From Pseudomonadota bacterium (GTDB lineage Bacteria > Desulfobacterota > Binatia > UBA12015), in NCBI GenBank assembly GCA_005777805.1, contig SXLG01000129.1:1-42291 (forward strand): 42,291 bases of DNA, given 5' to 3'. A program made the position numbers and the translations under genes. Positions 1 through 8,084 of this stretch are shown here, piece after piece. The notes under the pieces were generated by a model, which was not told the DNA's origin, did not search any database, and worked only from the letters and a program-made list of their open reading frames with translations. How positions within the stretch are numbered: position 1 is the stretch's first letter; each line of letters starts with the position of its first letter.

Positions 1-1085
1 ATACGCTCCTTGACCTGATCGAGGCCGTAGTGGTCCTCGTCCAAAATGGTGGCGGCATGGTGGAGATCGAGATCGTCCTCGGTCGAGACCGCCCACGGCA
101 GGTTCGCCAGCCATTCCAGGTAGGTACGGACGACCGAGTGCTCGGCCGATTCGGGTGGGATGATCGCGAGACGGCCCAGTTCGTTGTCGGCGGCCTTGCG
201 CGCGACCTCGGGCAGGTGGGCGTCGTCGAGTCGAGCACGCAGCTCGTCGATCTCCGCGCCGCGGCTCTCTCCCTCGCCGAGTTCCTTCTGGATCGCGCGC
301 AGTTGCTGACGGAGATAGAACTCCTTCTGATTCTTGGAGAGTTCGCTCTGGACCTGGCTCTGGATCTTCGAGCCCAGCTCGAGCAGCTCGACCTCGCGGT
401 TCAGGATGGTCGACAAGCGGCGCATGCGGGCGCCGACATCGAGTGTGTTCAGGAGGTCCTGCTTCTCCTCGAGCGAGACGTTCAGGTTCGACGCGATCAG
501 ATCGGTGATCTTGCCGGGATCCTTGATGTTCATGACGACGAGTTGAAGCTCGTCGGGGAGATAGGGGATCATCGACACGAACCGCGCGAATTGATTGACG
601 AGGTGAGCCTGCAGGGCTTCGAGATCCCGCGACGCTTCGTACTGGTCGAGCAAGGGGCGGACGTGGCCGGTGAAGAACGGATCGACGGTGGCGATCTCCT
701 GAATCTCGATCCGGCGCAGGCCCTGGACGAGAATCCGAACGCTCTGGTCGGGGTACTTCAGCATCTTGAGGAGCCTGGCGGCGCAGCCGCGGCGGAAGAG
801 GCCGTCGGGTTCCGGTTGCTCGTCGTCCGGATTCTTCTGGGCCACCAGTGCCAAGAGCCGGTTGCCCGCGAGACAGTGCTCGACCAGGCGGAGCGAGGGC
901 TTGCGCGAGATCGGCAGCGGCAGGATCGCGGACGGGAAGAGCACCACACCGCGCAGCGGCAGCAGGGGCAGGACGCCCGGAAGTTCGACCTGCCCCGGCT
1001 CGTCGTCGAGTGCGGGCGAGGCCAGACCAGTTTCCGGTGCGGCGGTCTCGGCGTCGTCGCGCAGGGGCTCCTCGAACTCGTGCAT
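1..1085 (-). CDS. lon: Lon ATP-dependent protease, N-terminal part (truncated by window edge)
   Basis: Translated from the minus strand this gives about 361 residues of the Lon substrate-recognition domain and the start of the helical linker. Visible landmarks are the LPLLPLRGVVLFPSAILPL strand near residue 40, the NIKDPGKITDLIASNL segment, and LRQQLRAIQKELGE in the linker. The reading frame runs off position 1 just before the expected AAA+ Walker A, so the ATPase and Ser-Lys protease domains lie outside. Lon degrades misfolded and regulatory proteins in the cytoplasm. The ATG at 1083-1085 follows a GAGAG stretch about 8 bases upstream. It is the last gene of a same-strand run after ttuB, ttuA and trmI, and a hairpin separates it from trmI. 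The family call is secure. Confidence 0.95.
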   Translation of the reverse strand, partial: MHEFEEPLRDDAETAAPETGLASPALDDEPGQVELPGVLPLLPLRGVVLFPSAILPLPISRKPSLRLVEHCLAGNRLLALVAQKNPDDEQPEPDGLFRRGCAARLLKMLKYPDQSVRILVQGLRRIEIQEIATVDPFFTGHVRPLLDQYEASRDLEALQAHLVNQFARFVSMIPYLPDELQLVVMNIKDPGKITDLIASNLNVSLEEKQDLLNTLDVGARMRRLSTILNREVELLELGSKIQSQVQSELSKNQKEFYLRQQLRAIQKELGEGESRGAEIDELRARLDDAHLPEVARKAADNELGRLAIIPPESAEHSVVRTYLEWLANLPWAVSTEDDLDLHHAATILDEDHYGLDQVKER

Positions 1086-1141
1086 AGTGGAATCTCTCAG
1101 GCCTCTCCCGATGTCCCGGCGCCGAGAGTATCGGGTTGTGC

Positions 1142-1161
1142 GCGACGGTGCGAACCGTCGC
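1142..1161 (-). terminator. Short perfect hairpin between trmI and lon
   Basis: GCGACGGT (1142-1149) and ACCGTCGC (1154-1161) form a perfect 8-bp stem with a 4-base loop. It lies 3 bases past the trmI stop codon in the minus direction and about 57 bases before the lon start. No run of U follows, so it is at best a weak or factor-assisted terminator, or an attenuator or processing site that separates lon expression from the upstream genes. Confidence 0.4.
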
Positions 1162-1164
1162 TGT

Positions 1165-2085
1165 TCAGGGCGCGTCTCGGGGCACGTCGCCCGAGGGGCT
1201 TGGCGGCGCGTCCGCTTCCGGGGCATCGGCCCGACGCGCCAGTTCGCGCCGGTCGGGGGGAGGCCACGCGCCCTTTCTCTCCGCGGCCAGTCGCCAGGCG
1301 AGCGTGAGGAAGCCGGTATGGGCGACCATCCGGTGGTCGGGCCGTACCGAGCGAGCGGTGACGTGCCAGAAGCGCTGCATCAGTTCGAAGGTCTGCGCGG
1401 CACCGAAACAGCCACTCTCTGCGAATGCGGCCTGAATCGCGTAGAGCTGGAGCGTTGTCGGCACCCAGCAAGTGAGAATTCCGCCGGGGCGCAGCGCCCG
1501 AGCGGCCGCCGGAATGACCGCGCCCGGGTCGGGCACATCGAGGAGCACCCGGTCGGCGTCAAGCCCAGGCAGGGCATCGGCCGCTTCGGCCACGATCGTT
1601 TGCCAGCCGGGGGCATCGCCGTGGAACTGCCGCACGGTCTCGCGGGCCATCGCCACGTGGTCCTCGCGTCGATCGATCGAGATCAGCGAGCCCGTGGCCC
1701 CGAGCATGCGCAGCAGAGCCAGCGTGAGGGCCCCCGGCCCGACGCCCGCCTCGACGACCCGAAGGCCGGGACGGATGTCGGCGTAGACCAGCATGGCGCC
1801 GGCGTCCTTGGGATAGATCCCCTGGGCACGGCGCGGCAAGTTCGGGATCAGGCGGCCGTAGGACGGGCGGAGGACGAGGAGTTCGCCGCCTGAGTGGGTG
1901 CGGATGATCGATCCCTCGGGCTTCCCGATCACGTCATCGACGTCGAAAGCGCCGTTGGCGAGAGAGAAGCGTCGGCCTGGCCGCAATTCACGCAGCCACT
2001 CGCGCCCACGTGCATCGAGGAAGAGCACCGTCTCGCCGGAAGCGAGTCGGGCCCGGATCTCACCGGCGCCTTCGGATTCAGCCAT
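1165..2085 (-). CDS. trmI: tRNA (adenine-58-N1)-methyltransferase, TrmI family
   Basis: A 306-residue class I SAM-dependent methyltransferase. An N-terminal beta domain (about 1-85) is followed by the family block YPKDAGAMLVYADIRPG (91-107). The SAM-binding motif VVEAGVGPGALTLALL is at about 110-125, and the catalytic-loop region LLDVPDPGAVI at about 181-191. TrmI methylates N1 of A58 in the T loop of tRNA. The ATG at 2083-2085 is chosen because the family N-terminus begins here; the longer open frame upstream overlaps ttuA and is low-complexity. The start overlaps the ttuA stop by 8 bases, so the two are probably translationally coupled. In Thermus, m1A58 stimulates 2-thiolation of T54, the reaction of the upstream gene pair, which explains the linkage. 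Confidence 0.92.
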   Translation of the reverse strand: MAESEGAGEIRARLASGETVLFLDARGREWLRELRPGRRFSLANGAFDVDDVIGKPEGSIIRTHSGGELLVLRPSYGRLIPNLPRRAQGIYPKDAGAMLVYADIRPGLRVVEAGVGPGALTLALLRMLGATGSLISIDRREDHVAMARETVRQFHGDAPGWQTIVAEAADALPGLDADRVLLDVPDPGAVIPAAARALRPGGILTCWVPTTLQLYAIQAAFAESGCFGAAQTFELMQRFWHVTARSVRPDHRMVAHTGFLTLAWRLAAERKGAWPPPDRRELARRADAPEADAPPSPSGDVPRDAP

Positions 2086-3013
2086 CTGCCCGCCTCGTTT
2101 CTCCGCGCGCGGCGCGCCGGCGCTCGAGCTGCGCCCGCAGCGAACAGAAGCCGCAGATCTCGCCGAAGGAGGGCTGGCCGCAGCTCGTACAGACACCGGC
2201 ACTGCGATCCGCTGCCGACTTCTCGAAAAATGCCGCGCCACGTTCCACGAAATCGCGGACGAAGAAGAGCTTGCTGCCCGGCGACGCCGCTTCGATCTTG
2301 TCGAGCGCGGCTTTGTAGGTGAGCTGGGTCGCGCCGACGGCGTTCGGGCATTCCTCGACGACGTAGTCGTAACCGCGCATGAAGGCCCAGGAGGCCGTCT
2401 CGAGTTCACTGGTCAGAAAAAGGGGCTTGACCTTCCTCACGAAGCGGGGGTGGGGCGGCGGCAAGACCGGGCGCTGGCGCGCGAGATGATCGGTCTGCCA
2501 GTGCATCAGGTTGCCGAGCAGTCGCGCGGCCTCGTCATCGAGGTTGTGACCGGTCGCCAGCACCGCACAGCCGTGGTCGAGGGCGGCCTGATCGAAGAAA
2601 TGCCGCTTGGCCGTGCCGCAGGCGGCACAGGCGGGGCGACGCGCGGCCCACGCGAGATCGGGCACGGCAATGTCTTGCGCGCGCAGATCGGTGACCTCGA
2701 GTTGGAGCCCCCGCTCGCTGGCAAAGCGCTGGCAGGCCTCGCGCGAACGCGCCGAGTACTCGCCGATGCCGAGTGCGAGGTGGAACCCGACGGTGGCGTA
2801 GCCGTGGCGGGCGAGAACGTCCCACAGGGCCAGGCTGTCCTTGCCGCCCGAGACGGCGACAAGCACGCGTTCTCCGGCTTCGATCATCCGCCCCCGCTCG
2901 ATGGCGCGCAGGACCCGGCGCTCGAAGAATTCGAAGAAGCAGGTCCGACAGAAGGCGGCATTGTGGGCCCGGAGCTTGAGCTCGGCCGAATCTCGACAGC
3001 GTGTGCACTTCAT
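2078..3013 (-). CDS. ttuA: tRNA 2-thiouridine/2-thioribothymidine-54 synthetase, TtuA family
   Basis: A 311-residue PP-loop ATPase. N-terminal zinc cysteines are C3, C6, C22 and C25. The PP-loop SGGKDS is at 55-60 and GHNLDD at 155-160. C129 and C132 (CAAC) with C222 (EECPN) sit where Thermus TtuA holds its 4Fe-4S cluster (C130, C133, C222). A C-terminal zinc ribbon uses C275, C278, C287 and C290. The enzyme adenylates tRNA at position 54 and inserts sulfur delivered by the TtuB carrier. The length and cysteine numbering are almost those of the Thermus protein, which favours TtuA over TtcA (position 32, no C-terminal ribbon). ttuB lies 14 bases upstream and trmI overlaps downstream. Confidence 0.9.
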   Translation of the reverse strand: MKCTRCRDSAELKLRAHNAAFCRTCFFEFFERRVLRAIERGRMIEAGERVLVAVSGGKDSLALWDVLARHGYATVGFHLALGIGEYSARSREACQRFASERGLQLEVTDLRAQDIAVPDLAWAARRPACAACGTAKRHFFDQAALDHGCAVLATGHNLDDEAARLLGNLMHWQTDHLARQRPVLPPPHPRFVRKVKPLFLTSELETASWAFMRGYDYVVEECPNAVGATQLTYKAALDKIEAASPGSKLFFVRDFVERGAAFFEKSAADRSAGVCTSCGQPSFGEICGFCSLRAQLERRRAARGETRRADG

Positions 3014-3027
3014 GGGCGATCCGCTTC

Positions 3028-3222
3028 TCAGCCCCCGCTGACCACGGAGCGGATCTCGATGGTCTGGTCGTCGGCGAGCTGCGAGTCCGTCGTGAGCAGA
3101 GCTTCACCGCGGATCACGAGCACGGTGCCTTCGAGCACCCCAAGGTGGGCGAGGAGTCCGTGTACGGTACGGACGCCTGTGACTTCGATCTCACGACCCT
3201 GTGGAGTGATCCGGACCTTCAC
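3028..3222 (-). CDS. ttuB: Ubiquitin-like sulfur carrier protein, TtuB/ThiS/MoaD family
   Basis: A 64-residue beta-grasp protein with a GTG start (3220-3222) that ends in VVSGG. The terminal Gly-Gly is the site that becomes a thiocarboxylate in ThiS, MoaD and TtuB. Opening strands are KVRITPQGREIEV, and VLVIRGEALLTTDSQL matches the middle of the fold. The position directly ahead of ttuA identifies it as the sulfur donor for tRNA thiolation rather than for thiamin or molybdopterin. No E1-like TtuC/ThiF or sulfurtransferase gene is in this window. In Thermus the same protein is also conjugated to target proteins, which cannot be judged here. Confidence 0.85.
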   Translation of the reverse strand: MKVRITPQGREIEVTGVRTVHGLLAHLGVLEGTVLVIRGEALLTTDSQLADDQTIEIRSVVSGG

Positions 3223-3270
3223 GGCAGGGCGCTATCAGACGGTCTCCAGAGGAGCCACCTTGCATCCTCG

Positions 3271-3301
3271 GATCCGCTGCCGGATCATTCTGCAAGCTTG
3301 C
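3271..3301. promoter_or_regulatory. Two palindromes in the divergent ttuB / 3317 spacer
   Basis: The 94-base spacer between the minus-strand ttuB start and the plus-strand gene at 3317 contains GATCCG-ctgc-CGGATC (3271-3286) and the perfect palindrome GCAAGCTTGC (3292-3301). Dyad sites between divergent starts are often operators. No convincing -10/-35 pair was found, so the assignment is tentative. Confidence 0.25.
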
Positions 3302-3316
3302 GTCGGGGGAGGACTC

Positions 3317-3703
3317 GTGGCTCGTGTGACCAGGAAGAAAACCGGAGAAGTATCCGCGGAATCGGGCAAGTCGGCGACCAAGGGGAAGCGCTCGGGCTTC
3401 AAGCTGCTGGACGAAGGCCACGGCCGGGGCGAGTCGGCGGCGGAAGAACTGCCGCGCGACGGCGCCGGCCGGCTTCGCATCAAGCGTCAATATGAAGAGC
3501 TGCTGGGCATTCGGATCACCAAGCTCGTGGGGCGCATCCTCAACCGCGAGCGGATCGACAAGACCCAGGAAGGGATCTACTTCATCTGTGCCGCCTGCGG
3601 AAAGGTCTGCCACAATCTCGACGAAGGTCTGGTCGAGGACGTGCAGAACCTGAACAACCGCTGTCTGGGTTGCGCGGGACCCGGAGCGGGCGCCAGCGGC
3701 TGA
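3317..3703 (+). CDS. Small protein with two Cys pairs, unknown function
   Basis: A 128-residue protein starting at GTG 3317, five bases after a strong GGGGGAGGA site, which fixes the start. Residues 1-50 are rich in Lys, Arg, Ser and Glu and look disordered. The rest is a conserved-looking basic helix (RIKRQYEELLGIRITKLVG), then FICAACGKVCHNL and NRCLGCAG. The CAAC/CLGC pairs suggest a treble-clef or zinc-ribbon metal site, possibly for nucleic-acid binding. I do not recognise the family. It is transcribed away from the ttu operon and converges on the pseudouridine synthase gene 18 bases downstream. Confidence 0.75.
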   Translation: MARVTRKKTGEVSAESGKSATKGKRSGFKLLDEGHGRGESAAEELPRDGAGRLRIKRQYEELLGIRITKLVGRILNRERIDKTQEGIYFICAACGKVCHNLDEGLVEDVQNLNNRCLGCAGPGAGASG

Positions 3704-3721
3704 CCGCAACCGCCGGCTGAC

Positions 3722-4666
3722 TCAGCCGCGCTGGTGCAGCTCGGGGACGACGGCCTGCCACCAACCGGGTACGGTCTGGGCGACGTCGACGCGCTCGCCG
3801 GTGGCGGGATCGGGCCAGTTCAGCCGATGGGCGTGGAGCAGGAATCCCGGCCGCGCGGCAGGCAGGGCCGCCCCGCCGTAGCGCGTGTCGCCGAGGATCG
3901 GGTGCCCGAGACTCGCGAGGTGGACCCGTATCTGGTGGCGGACGCCGGTCGTGGCAACCACCTGAATCAGTGTGTGACCGACGCCGAGGTGGAGGGGCTC
4001 GACCCGGCTGGTGGCCCCGCGGGGGGCCCACGCCGACGCGTGGCGACGGCTGACCGGTCCCGGCGCCGATTCGAGGCACGGCAGCGTGCCGGCTGTGGTT
4101 TCGACCGTGGTCGCGGCGGAGAGGCGGCCCTGGACGACGGCAAGATAGGTCTTCACGACGTCGCCGGCGCGCAGGGATCGCCTCAGGGCGGTCGTGGCGT
4201 CCTCGGTTCGCGCGACCAGCAAGAGTCCACTGGTCCAGCGATCGAGGCGTTGGACCAGGCCGGACTCTCCCGGCTTGCCCAGAGCTTCCAGCTCCGGGAA
4301 GCGCAAGGCGAGACGCCGGGCGAGGCAATCCTCGGCGCGGTCGAGCGGCGAGGGCAAGGTGGGGAGGCCGGCTGGCTTGGCGACGACGAGGACGACTTGC
4401 GTGGCGAGGACGAGGTCGGCATCCGCGAGCGCCGTGTGGCTCGCCTCGGCGGGGACCGGGATCTGGAGTTCCTGGCCAGCTCGCACCACGGCACCCTTGT
4501 CTGTCCAGCGCCCATCGAGTCGGACCTCGGCGGCCAGTCGCATCGCGGCGCGTCGGCCGAGACCGAGACGGCGGCTCAGAAAGCGATCAACCCGCAGGCC
4601 CTCCTCGGCGGGTTCGACCCGGAGCACATGCGCTTGTCGAGTCGACGCGGGCAGTCGTGCGTCCAT
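3722..4666 (-). CDS. Pseudouridine synthase, RluA/RluD family
   Basis: A 314-residue protein with an N-terminal S4 RNA-binding domain (about 24-70) and a RluA-type catalytic domain. The active-site motif is VQRLDRWTSGLLL at about 138-150, with catalytic Asp142. The usual HRLD reads QRLD here, but the aspartate and the TSG segment are intact. A second family block, GVRHQIRVHLASLGHPILGD, lies near the C-terminus. It isomerises uridine to pseudouridine in rRNA or tRNA; the exact target cannot be read from the sequence, so no symbol is given. The ATG at 4664-4666 opens just after the basic N-terminal tail. It converges with the gene ending at 3703. Confidence 0.9.
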   Translation of the reverse strand: MDARLPASTRQAHVLRVEPAEEGLRVDRFLSRRLGLGRRAAMRLAAEVRLDGRWTDKGAVVRAGQELQIPVPAEASHTALADADLVLATQVVLVVAKPAGLPTLPSPLDRAEDCLARRLALRFPELEALGKPGESGLVQRLDRWTSGLLLVARTEDATTALRRSLRAGDVVKTYLAVVQGRLSAATTVETTAGTLPCLESAPGPVSRRHASAWAPRGATSRVEPLHLGVGHTLIQVVATTGVRHQIRVHLASLGHPILGDTRYGGAALPAARPGFLLHAHRLNWPDPATGERVDVAQTVPGWWQAVVPELHQRG

Positions 4667-4691
4667 CGGGCATCAGGTTAAACTCGCCGGC

Positions 4692-4853
4692 ATGTCATCC
4701 GCCAAGCGGGAAGGATCGCCCGAAGGTTCGCTGTCCCGCGATTGGAGGTTCTCCTTCGGCCTGACATGGAGCGACGTCGACCAAGCCGACTTGGGCTGTC
4801 TGGTGGGCACGCTCGCCTTCGCTCTCGGGGCAGAAGAGGATTGCGCGTGGTGA
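4692..4853 (+). CDS. Candidate 53-residue leader ORF overlapping the plsB start
   Basis: An ATG at 4692 opens a 53-codon frame with mostly G/C third positions. Its TGA (4851-4853) overlaps the second possible plsB GTG (4850-4852) in a GTGA arrangement typical of translational coupling. The product has two Trp near the middle, two Cys and a hydrophobic stretch LGCLVGTLAFALG. No good ribosome-binding site precedes it, and no known family is recognised. The same DNA carries a 7-bp inverted repeat, CCGAAGG/CCTTCGG (4720-4726 and 4753-4759). It could be a real small protein, a regulatory uORF or chance. Confidence 0.35.
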   Translation: MSSAKREGSPEGSLSRDWRFSFGLTWSDVDQADLGCLVGTLAFALGAEEDCAW

Positions 4854-7480
4854 CGGCACGAGAGGATACGCCCACGGCCTGGTCGGGGCCGGGCATCGCC
4901 GACCGTTTCGGGCGCTGGTTGTGCGCCCCGATCGACGTCGCAGCGGACGATCTCGCCGTGCTGCGAGCGGGCGCCGCCTCAGCCGTCACGATCTACCTGC
5001 TGCATCGCCGCTCCTTTGCCGACTTGATCGTGCTCTCGAATCTCCTTCTCCGTACCGGACTGCCGCGCCCGAGCTTCGTGGCCGGTTTCTCGCGGCCCAC
5101 TCCCGGACCGCTCGGCGCTCTTGGGGATGCGCTCCATGTCCGGATCCACAAGGGCGCACCCAGCGTCCGGGGCGAAGAGGAAGCGCTGTGCGCGCTTGGG
5201 CCGGGCGACTCGGCCGTGCTCTTTCTGCGGGCGCCGACAGGGCGGGCGGTGACACGCCGGGATCGTATCGACGCGGCTCGGCCGGCGGCACGGCTGGTCG
5301 CGGAACTCGTCACCGCGGTCCGGCGCGACGGGCGGGCGGTGCGTCTGGTGCCCGTCTCGGTGGCCCGCGGTCGTCTATTTCCCCGCCGGACGGCGAGCGC
5401 CACGGCAGCCTACGCCCTGCACAAGAGCCCCGGGGATCTCCGGCGCTTAACAAGCTACGTGTTTGCACGGCGCGACCTCCATGCAGCCTTCGGCCGCCCG
5501 ATCGATCTCGGCTCTGCCGTGGCACGTGGCCGGGACGCGGGCGCCGAACGCCTGGCGCGGCAACTCGTACGCCAGGCTCAGACGGAACTGGCCCAGGACC
5601 AGCGCCGCCTCCTCGGTCCCGTCCTGCAGCCGCGCGATGTTCTGGCGGAGGGCATCTTCGAGAGTCCTGATTTCAAGGTTGTCCTGCGTCAGGTCGCACA
5701 GCAGAGGGGCGTGCCGGAGCGGAAGGTTGCGCGTGAGGCGCGTCGCCATTTCTGGGAGATCGCCGCCAACCCGAACGGCTTCGCCTTCGGGCTCGTGGAG
5801 AGAGTCTTCCATCAGATCTGGAAGCGGGCCTTCAGCGGTCTCGAGGTGCGGGGGCTCGACCGGGTCGAGGAGTCCGTTCGCCGGCATCCGGTGGTGCTCG
5901 TGCCCTGTCACCGCAGTCACTTCGACTACATGGTGCTGTCGTATATCTTCCGCGAGCACTTCCTCTCACCGCCGCACATCGCGGCGGGCATCAACCTGTC
6001 GTTCTTTCCGATCGGGTCGCTGCTGCGCGGAGCGGGCGCGTTCTTCATCCATCGATCCTTTGGTAGCGACGAGCTCTATCGGCTGGTCTTCGATCGCTAT
6101 CTCGGGGCGTTGATCCGGGAGGGCTATACCCTCGAGTTCTTCATCGAGGGCGGGCGATCGCGGACGGGCAAGATGTTGCCCCCGAAGCTCGGAATGCTCG
6201 GCGCCATCGTCTCGGAGTTCGCGCGCAGCGGGCGGCGGGATCTGCACCTGGTTCCGGTTTCGGTTCATTACGGCCGGATTGCCGAGGAAAGCGCCTATGG
6301 CGCCGAGCTGTCGGGTGAGACGAAGCCCAAGGAGAACTTCGGGGCACTCCTGCGTGCCCGCAGCGTTCTAGAGCAGCGCCACGGTACGGCCTACGTCACT
6401 TTCGCCGAACCGATCTCTCTGCGTGACGAACTTGGCGAGCGGCTGGCGCCGTGGGTCGCGGGAGCCCCGGGTGCCGAGACCGAGCAGAAGCGCTTCGTCC
6501 AGAAGCTGGGCCTGCGTTTGCTGCGTGAGGCGAACGCCGTGGCCGTGGTCGGTGCGACCTCCCTCTCGGCGACGGTCCTCCTCTCGGCGGGCGGCGGCCG
6601 GCTGTCGCTCTCTGATTTCAAGTCCGAGGTGAGACTTCTGGCCGAGGTCCTGCGGTGGCAGGCGGTGAGTCTGACGCCCGCGCTCGAGCGGAACCTGGGA
6701 GCCGCCGATTTGAGCGAGGTGACCGCGTTTCTCGAGTCCGCCGGGTTGGTGGAGTCGCTCGTGACGGGCGATCGCGAGGATCTCCGGGTGCCGCCCGCGA
6801 AGCGCGCGGCCCTCGACTTCTACAAGAATAATTGCATCCACTACTTCCTCGTCCCCGCCGTGGTTGCCGATGCCTGGCTGCGCCGGGTCCCCGCAGAGGC
6901 GCTCGAGGCTGAGGTCGGCTGGTGGCTCGATCTCCTGCGCTGGGAGTTTCCGCTGCCGGAGAAGGCGGCCGCCGGAAGCGAAGTCGCGCGCATGGCCGAG
7001 TATCTGTTCGCCCATGGCGCGAGCTTCGAGGGCGCACGCACGGCTGTGGTGCCGCCGCTGGTGAAGTCACTGGCGGGAGTCCTCGAGAATTTTCGCGAGG
7101 CCTACTGGATCGCCGCCCGCACGGTGGCGCGACTCGATGTCGAGAGCATTTCCGAGGCGCAGCTCGTCGCTCGGATGAAGCGACACTTCGAGGCGGCCCG
7201 GCTGCTGGGTGAGGTCGTCCGGGTGGAGGGGGCGACGACGGCAGTCTTCGGCAACGCCATCGCGCGTCTCCTGGAGATCGGTGCTCTCGAGGTCCGTCCG
7301 GGGAAGTCCGGGCGCGATCGCATCCTCGGTCCTGGAGCCGAGCCCGCGATCATCGAGAGGGTGAGTGCGCGCTTGAGCGAAGCGATTGGATCGCTCGAGA
7401 GGCAGGCCTCGGTGTCGGGGAGGCGTGGCCCCCCACCTCCGATGCGTCTCGGCGTTGACTCGGCGGCCACGGGAGCCTAG
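4847..7480 (+). CDS. plsB: Glycerol-3-phosphate 1-O-acyltransferase PlsB
   Basis: An 877-residue membrane-associated enzyme that acylates sn-glycerol-3-phosphate, the first step of phospholipid synthesis. The acyltransferase motifs are all present: HRSHFD (365-370, HX4D), GAFFIHRSF (407-415), FIEGGRSRTGK (442-452) and VPVSVHY (479-485). The N-terminal 220 residues form a degenerate acyltransferase-like domain with its own VPVSVARGR, as in E. coli PlsB (807 residues). The start is GTG 4847 or the adjacent GTG 4850, both at good distance from GAGGA (4836-4840). Upstream in-frame TTG 4742 and ATG 4766 lack a ribosome-binding site. The C-terminal 300 residues are helical and typical of the family. 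Confidence 0.93.
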   Translation: MVTAREDTPTAWSGPGIADRFGRWLCAPIDVAADDLAVLRAGAASAVTIYLLHRRSFADLIVLSNLLLRTGLPRPSFVAGFSRPTPGPLGALGDALHVRIHKGAPSVRGEEEALCALGPGDSAVLFLRAPTGRAVTRRDRIDAARPAARLVAELVTAVRRDGRAVRLVPVSVARGRLFPRRTASATAAYALHKSPGDLRRLTSYVFARRDLHAAFGRPIDLGSAVARGRDAGAERLARQLVRQAQTELAQDQRRLLGPVLQPRDVLAEGIFESPDFKVVLRQVAQQRGVPERKVAREARRHFWEIAANPNGFAFGLVERVFHQIWKRAFSGLEVRGLDRVEESVRRHPVVLVPCHRSHFDYMVLSYIFREHFLSPPHIAAGINLSFFPIGSLLRGAGAFFIHRSFGSDELYRLVFDRYLGALIREGYTLEFFIEGGRSRTGKMLPPKLGMLGAIVSEFARSGRRDLHLVPVSVHYGRIAEESAYGAELSGETKPKENFGALLRARSVLEQRHGTAYVTFAEPISLRDELGERLAPWVAGAPGAETEQKRFVQKLGLRLLREANAVAVVGATSLSATVLLSAGGGRLSLSDFKSEVRLLAEVLRWQAVSLTPALERNLGAADLSEVTAFLESAGLVESLVTGDREDLRVPPAKRAALDFYKNNCIHYFLVPAVVADAWLRRVPAEALEAEVGWWLDLLRWEFPLPEKAAAGSEVARMAEYLFAHGASFEGARTAVVPPLVKSLAGVLENFREAYWIAARTVARLDVESISEAQLVARMKRHFEAARLLGEVVRVEGATTAVFGNAIARLLEIGALEVRPGKSGRDRILGPGAEPAIIERVSARLSEAIGSLERQASVSGRRGPPPPMRLGVDSAATGA

Positions 7481-7538
7481 CCGCGAGGTGAGGGCGGGCG
7501 CGACGGGTGCGGGCGCACTGCAGGGAGGGCCACCAGGG

Positions 7539-7967
7539 ATGGCAACCGATTCGGTCGAGGATCGCGCGGCGGACGATCGTATCGCTGCGCTCGCGCGCGA
7601 ACTGGCTACGGCAATCAAGGAGGAGCGCCGCGGTGGGCGTGGTGAACTGCGCGACTACGCGATCGATGTCTTGCGCGAGTCGGTGGCCGAGGACGCAGGC
7701 GAAGCACAGCCCGCACTCGCGACCGTCGCGGCAGTCGCGCCCCTCAATCCGTTCGGACTGGGGCTGCCGCTGCTTCTGGCGGGAGCGGTACTGGCGGGGA
7801 TTTTCCCACCGGTGGGTCTGCTCCTGCTCGCGGGCGGCATACTCGCCTGCGCTGCTGGCGTCGTGATGGCGCTGTTCGGGGCGCGCCGTCGTGCCCGGAC
7901 GGGAATGACTCCAACAGACGGGAGTGAGACGCCGGCAAGCGGTTGCAGCATGGAGCAGGGGCGCTAA
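7539..7967 (+). CDS. Small membrane protein, unknown function
   Basis: A 142-residue protein starting at ATG 7539, nine bases after GGGAGGG. Residues 1-65 are charged and soluble. Two hydrophobic helices follow at about 75-92 (LPLLLAGAVLAGIFPPVG) and 95-112 (LLLLAGGILACAAGVVM), joined by a short Pro-Pro turn, then a basic GARRRARTG stretch and a polar tail. This predicts a helical hairpin in the inner membrane with both ends in the cytoplasm. It lies between plsB and the Rieske gene, co-directional with both. No family recognised. Confidence 0.7.
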   Translation: MATDSVEDRAADDRIAALARELATAIKEERRGGRGELRDYAIDVLRESVAEDAGEAQPALATVAAVAPLNPFGLGLPLLLAGAVLAGIFPPVGLLLLAGGILACAAGVVMALFGARRRARTGMTPTDGSETPASGCSMEQGR

Positions 7968-8084
7968 TGGAACACCCGGCGTTCAATTCATTTGGCCTTC
8001 TTCATCGCGGATCGCTACGGTCCCGAACGTTGTGCGGAGATCTGAGCGAGGGCGGCGGTTGGTGCTCGCAGCGCTGGGGGGCTC

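Noticed and set aside
30-1307. 425-codon plus-strand frame over lon
   Set aside because: The minus strand gives unmistakable Lon sequence; this frame is its shadow.
4240-4260. QRLD instead of HRLD in the pseudouridine synthase active site
   Set aside because: The catalytic Asp and the TSG segment are intact; the first residue of the motif varies within the family.
5000-5500. Second acyltransferase-like domain at the PlsB N-terminus (HRRSFAD, VPVSVARGR)
   Set aside because: Looked like a novel tandem duplication, but E. coli PlsB has the same degenerate N-terminal domain, so it is normal family architecture.
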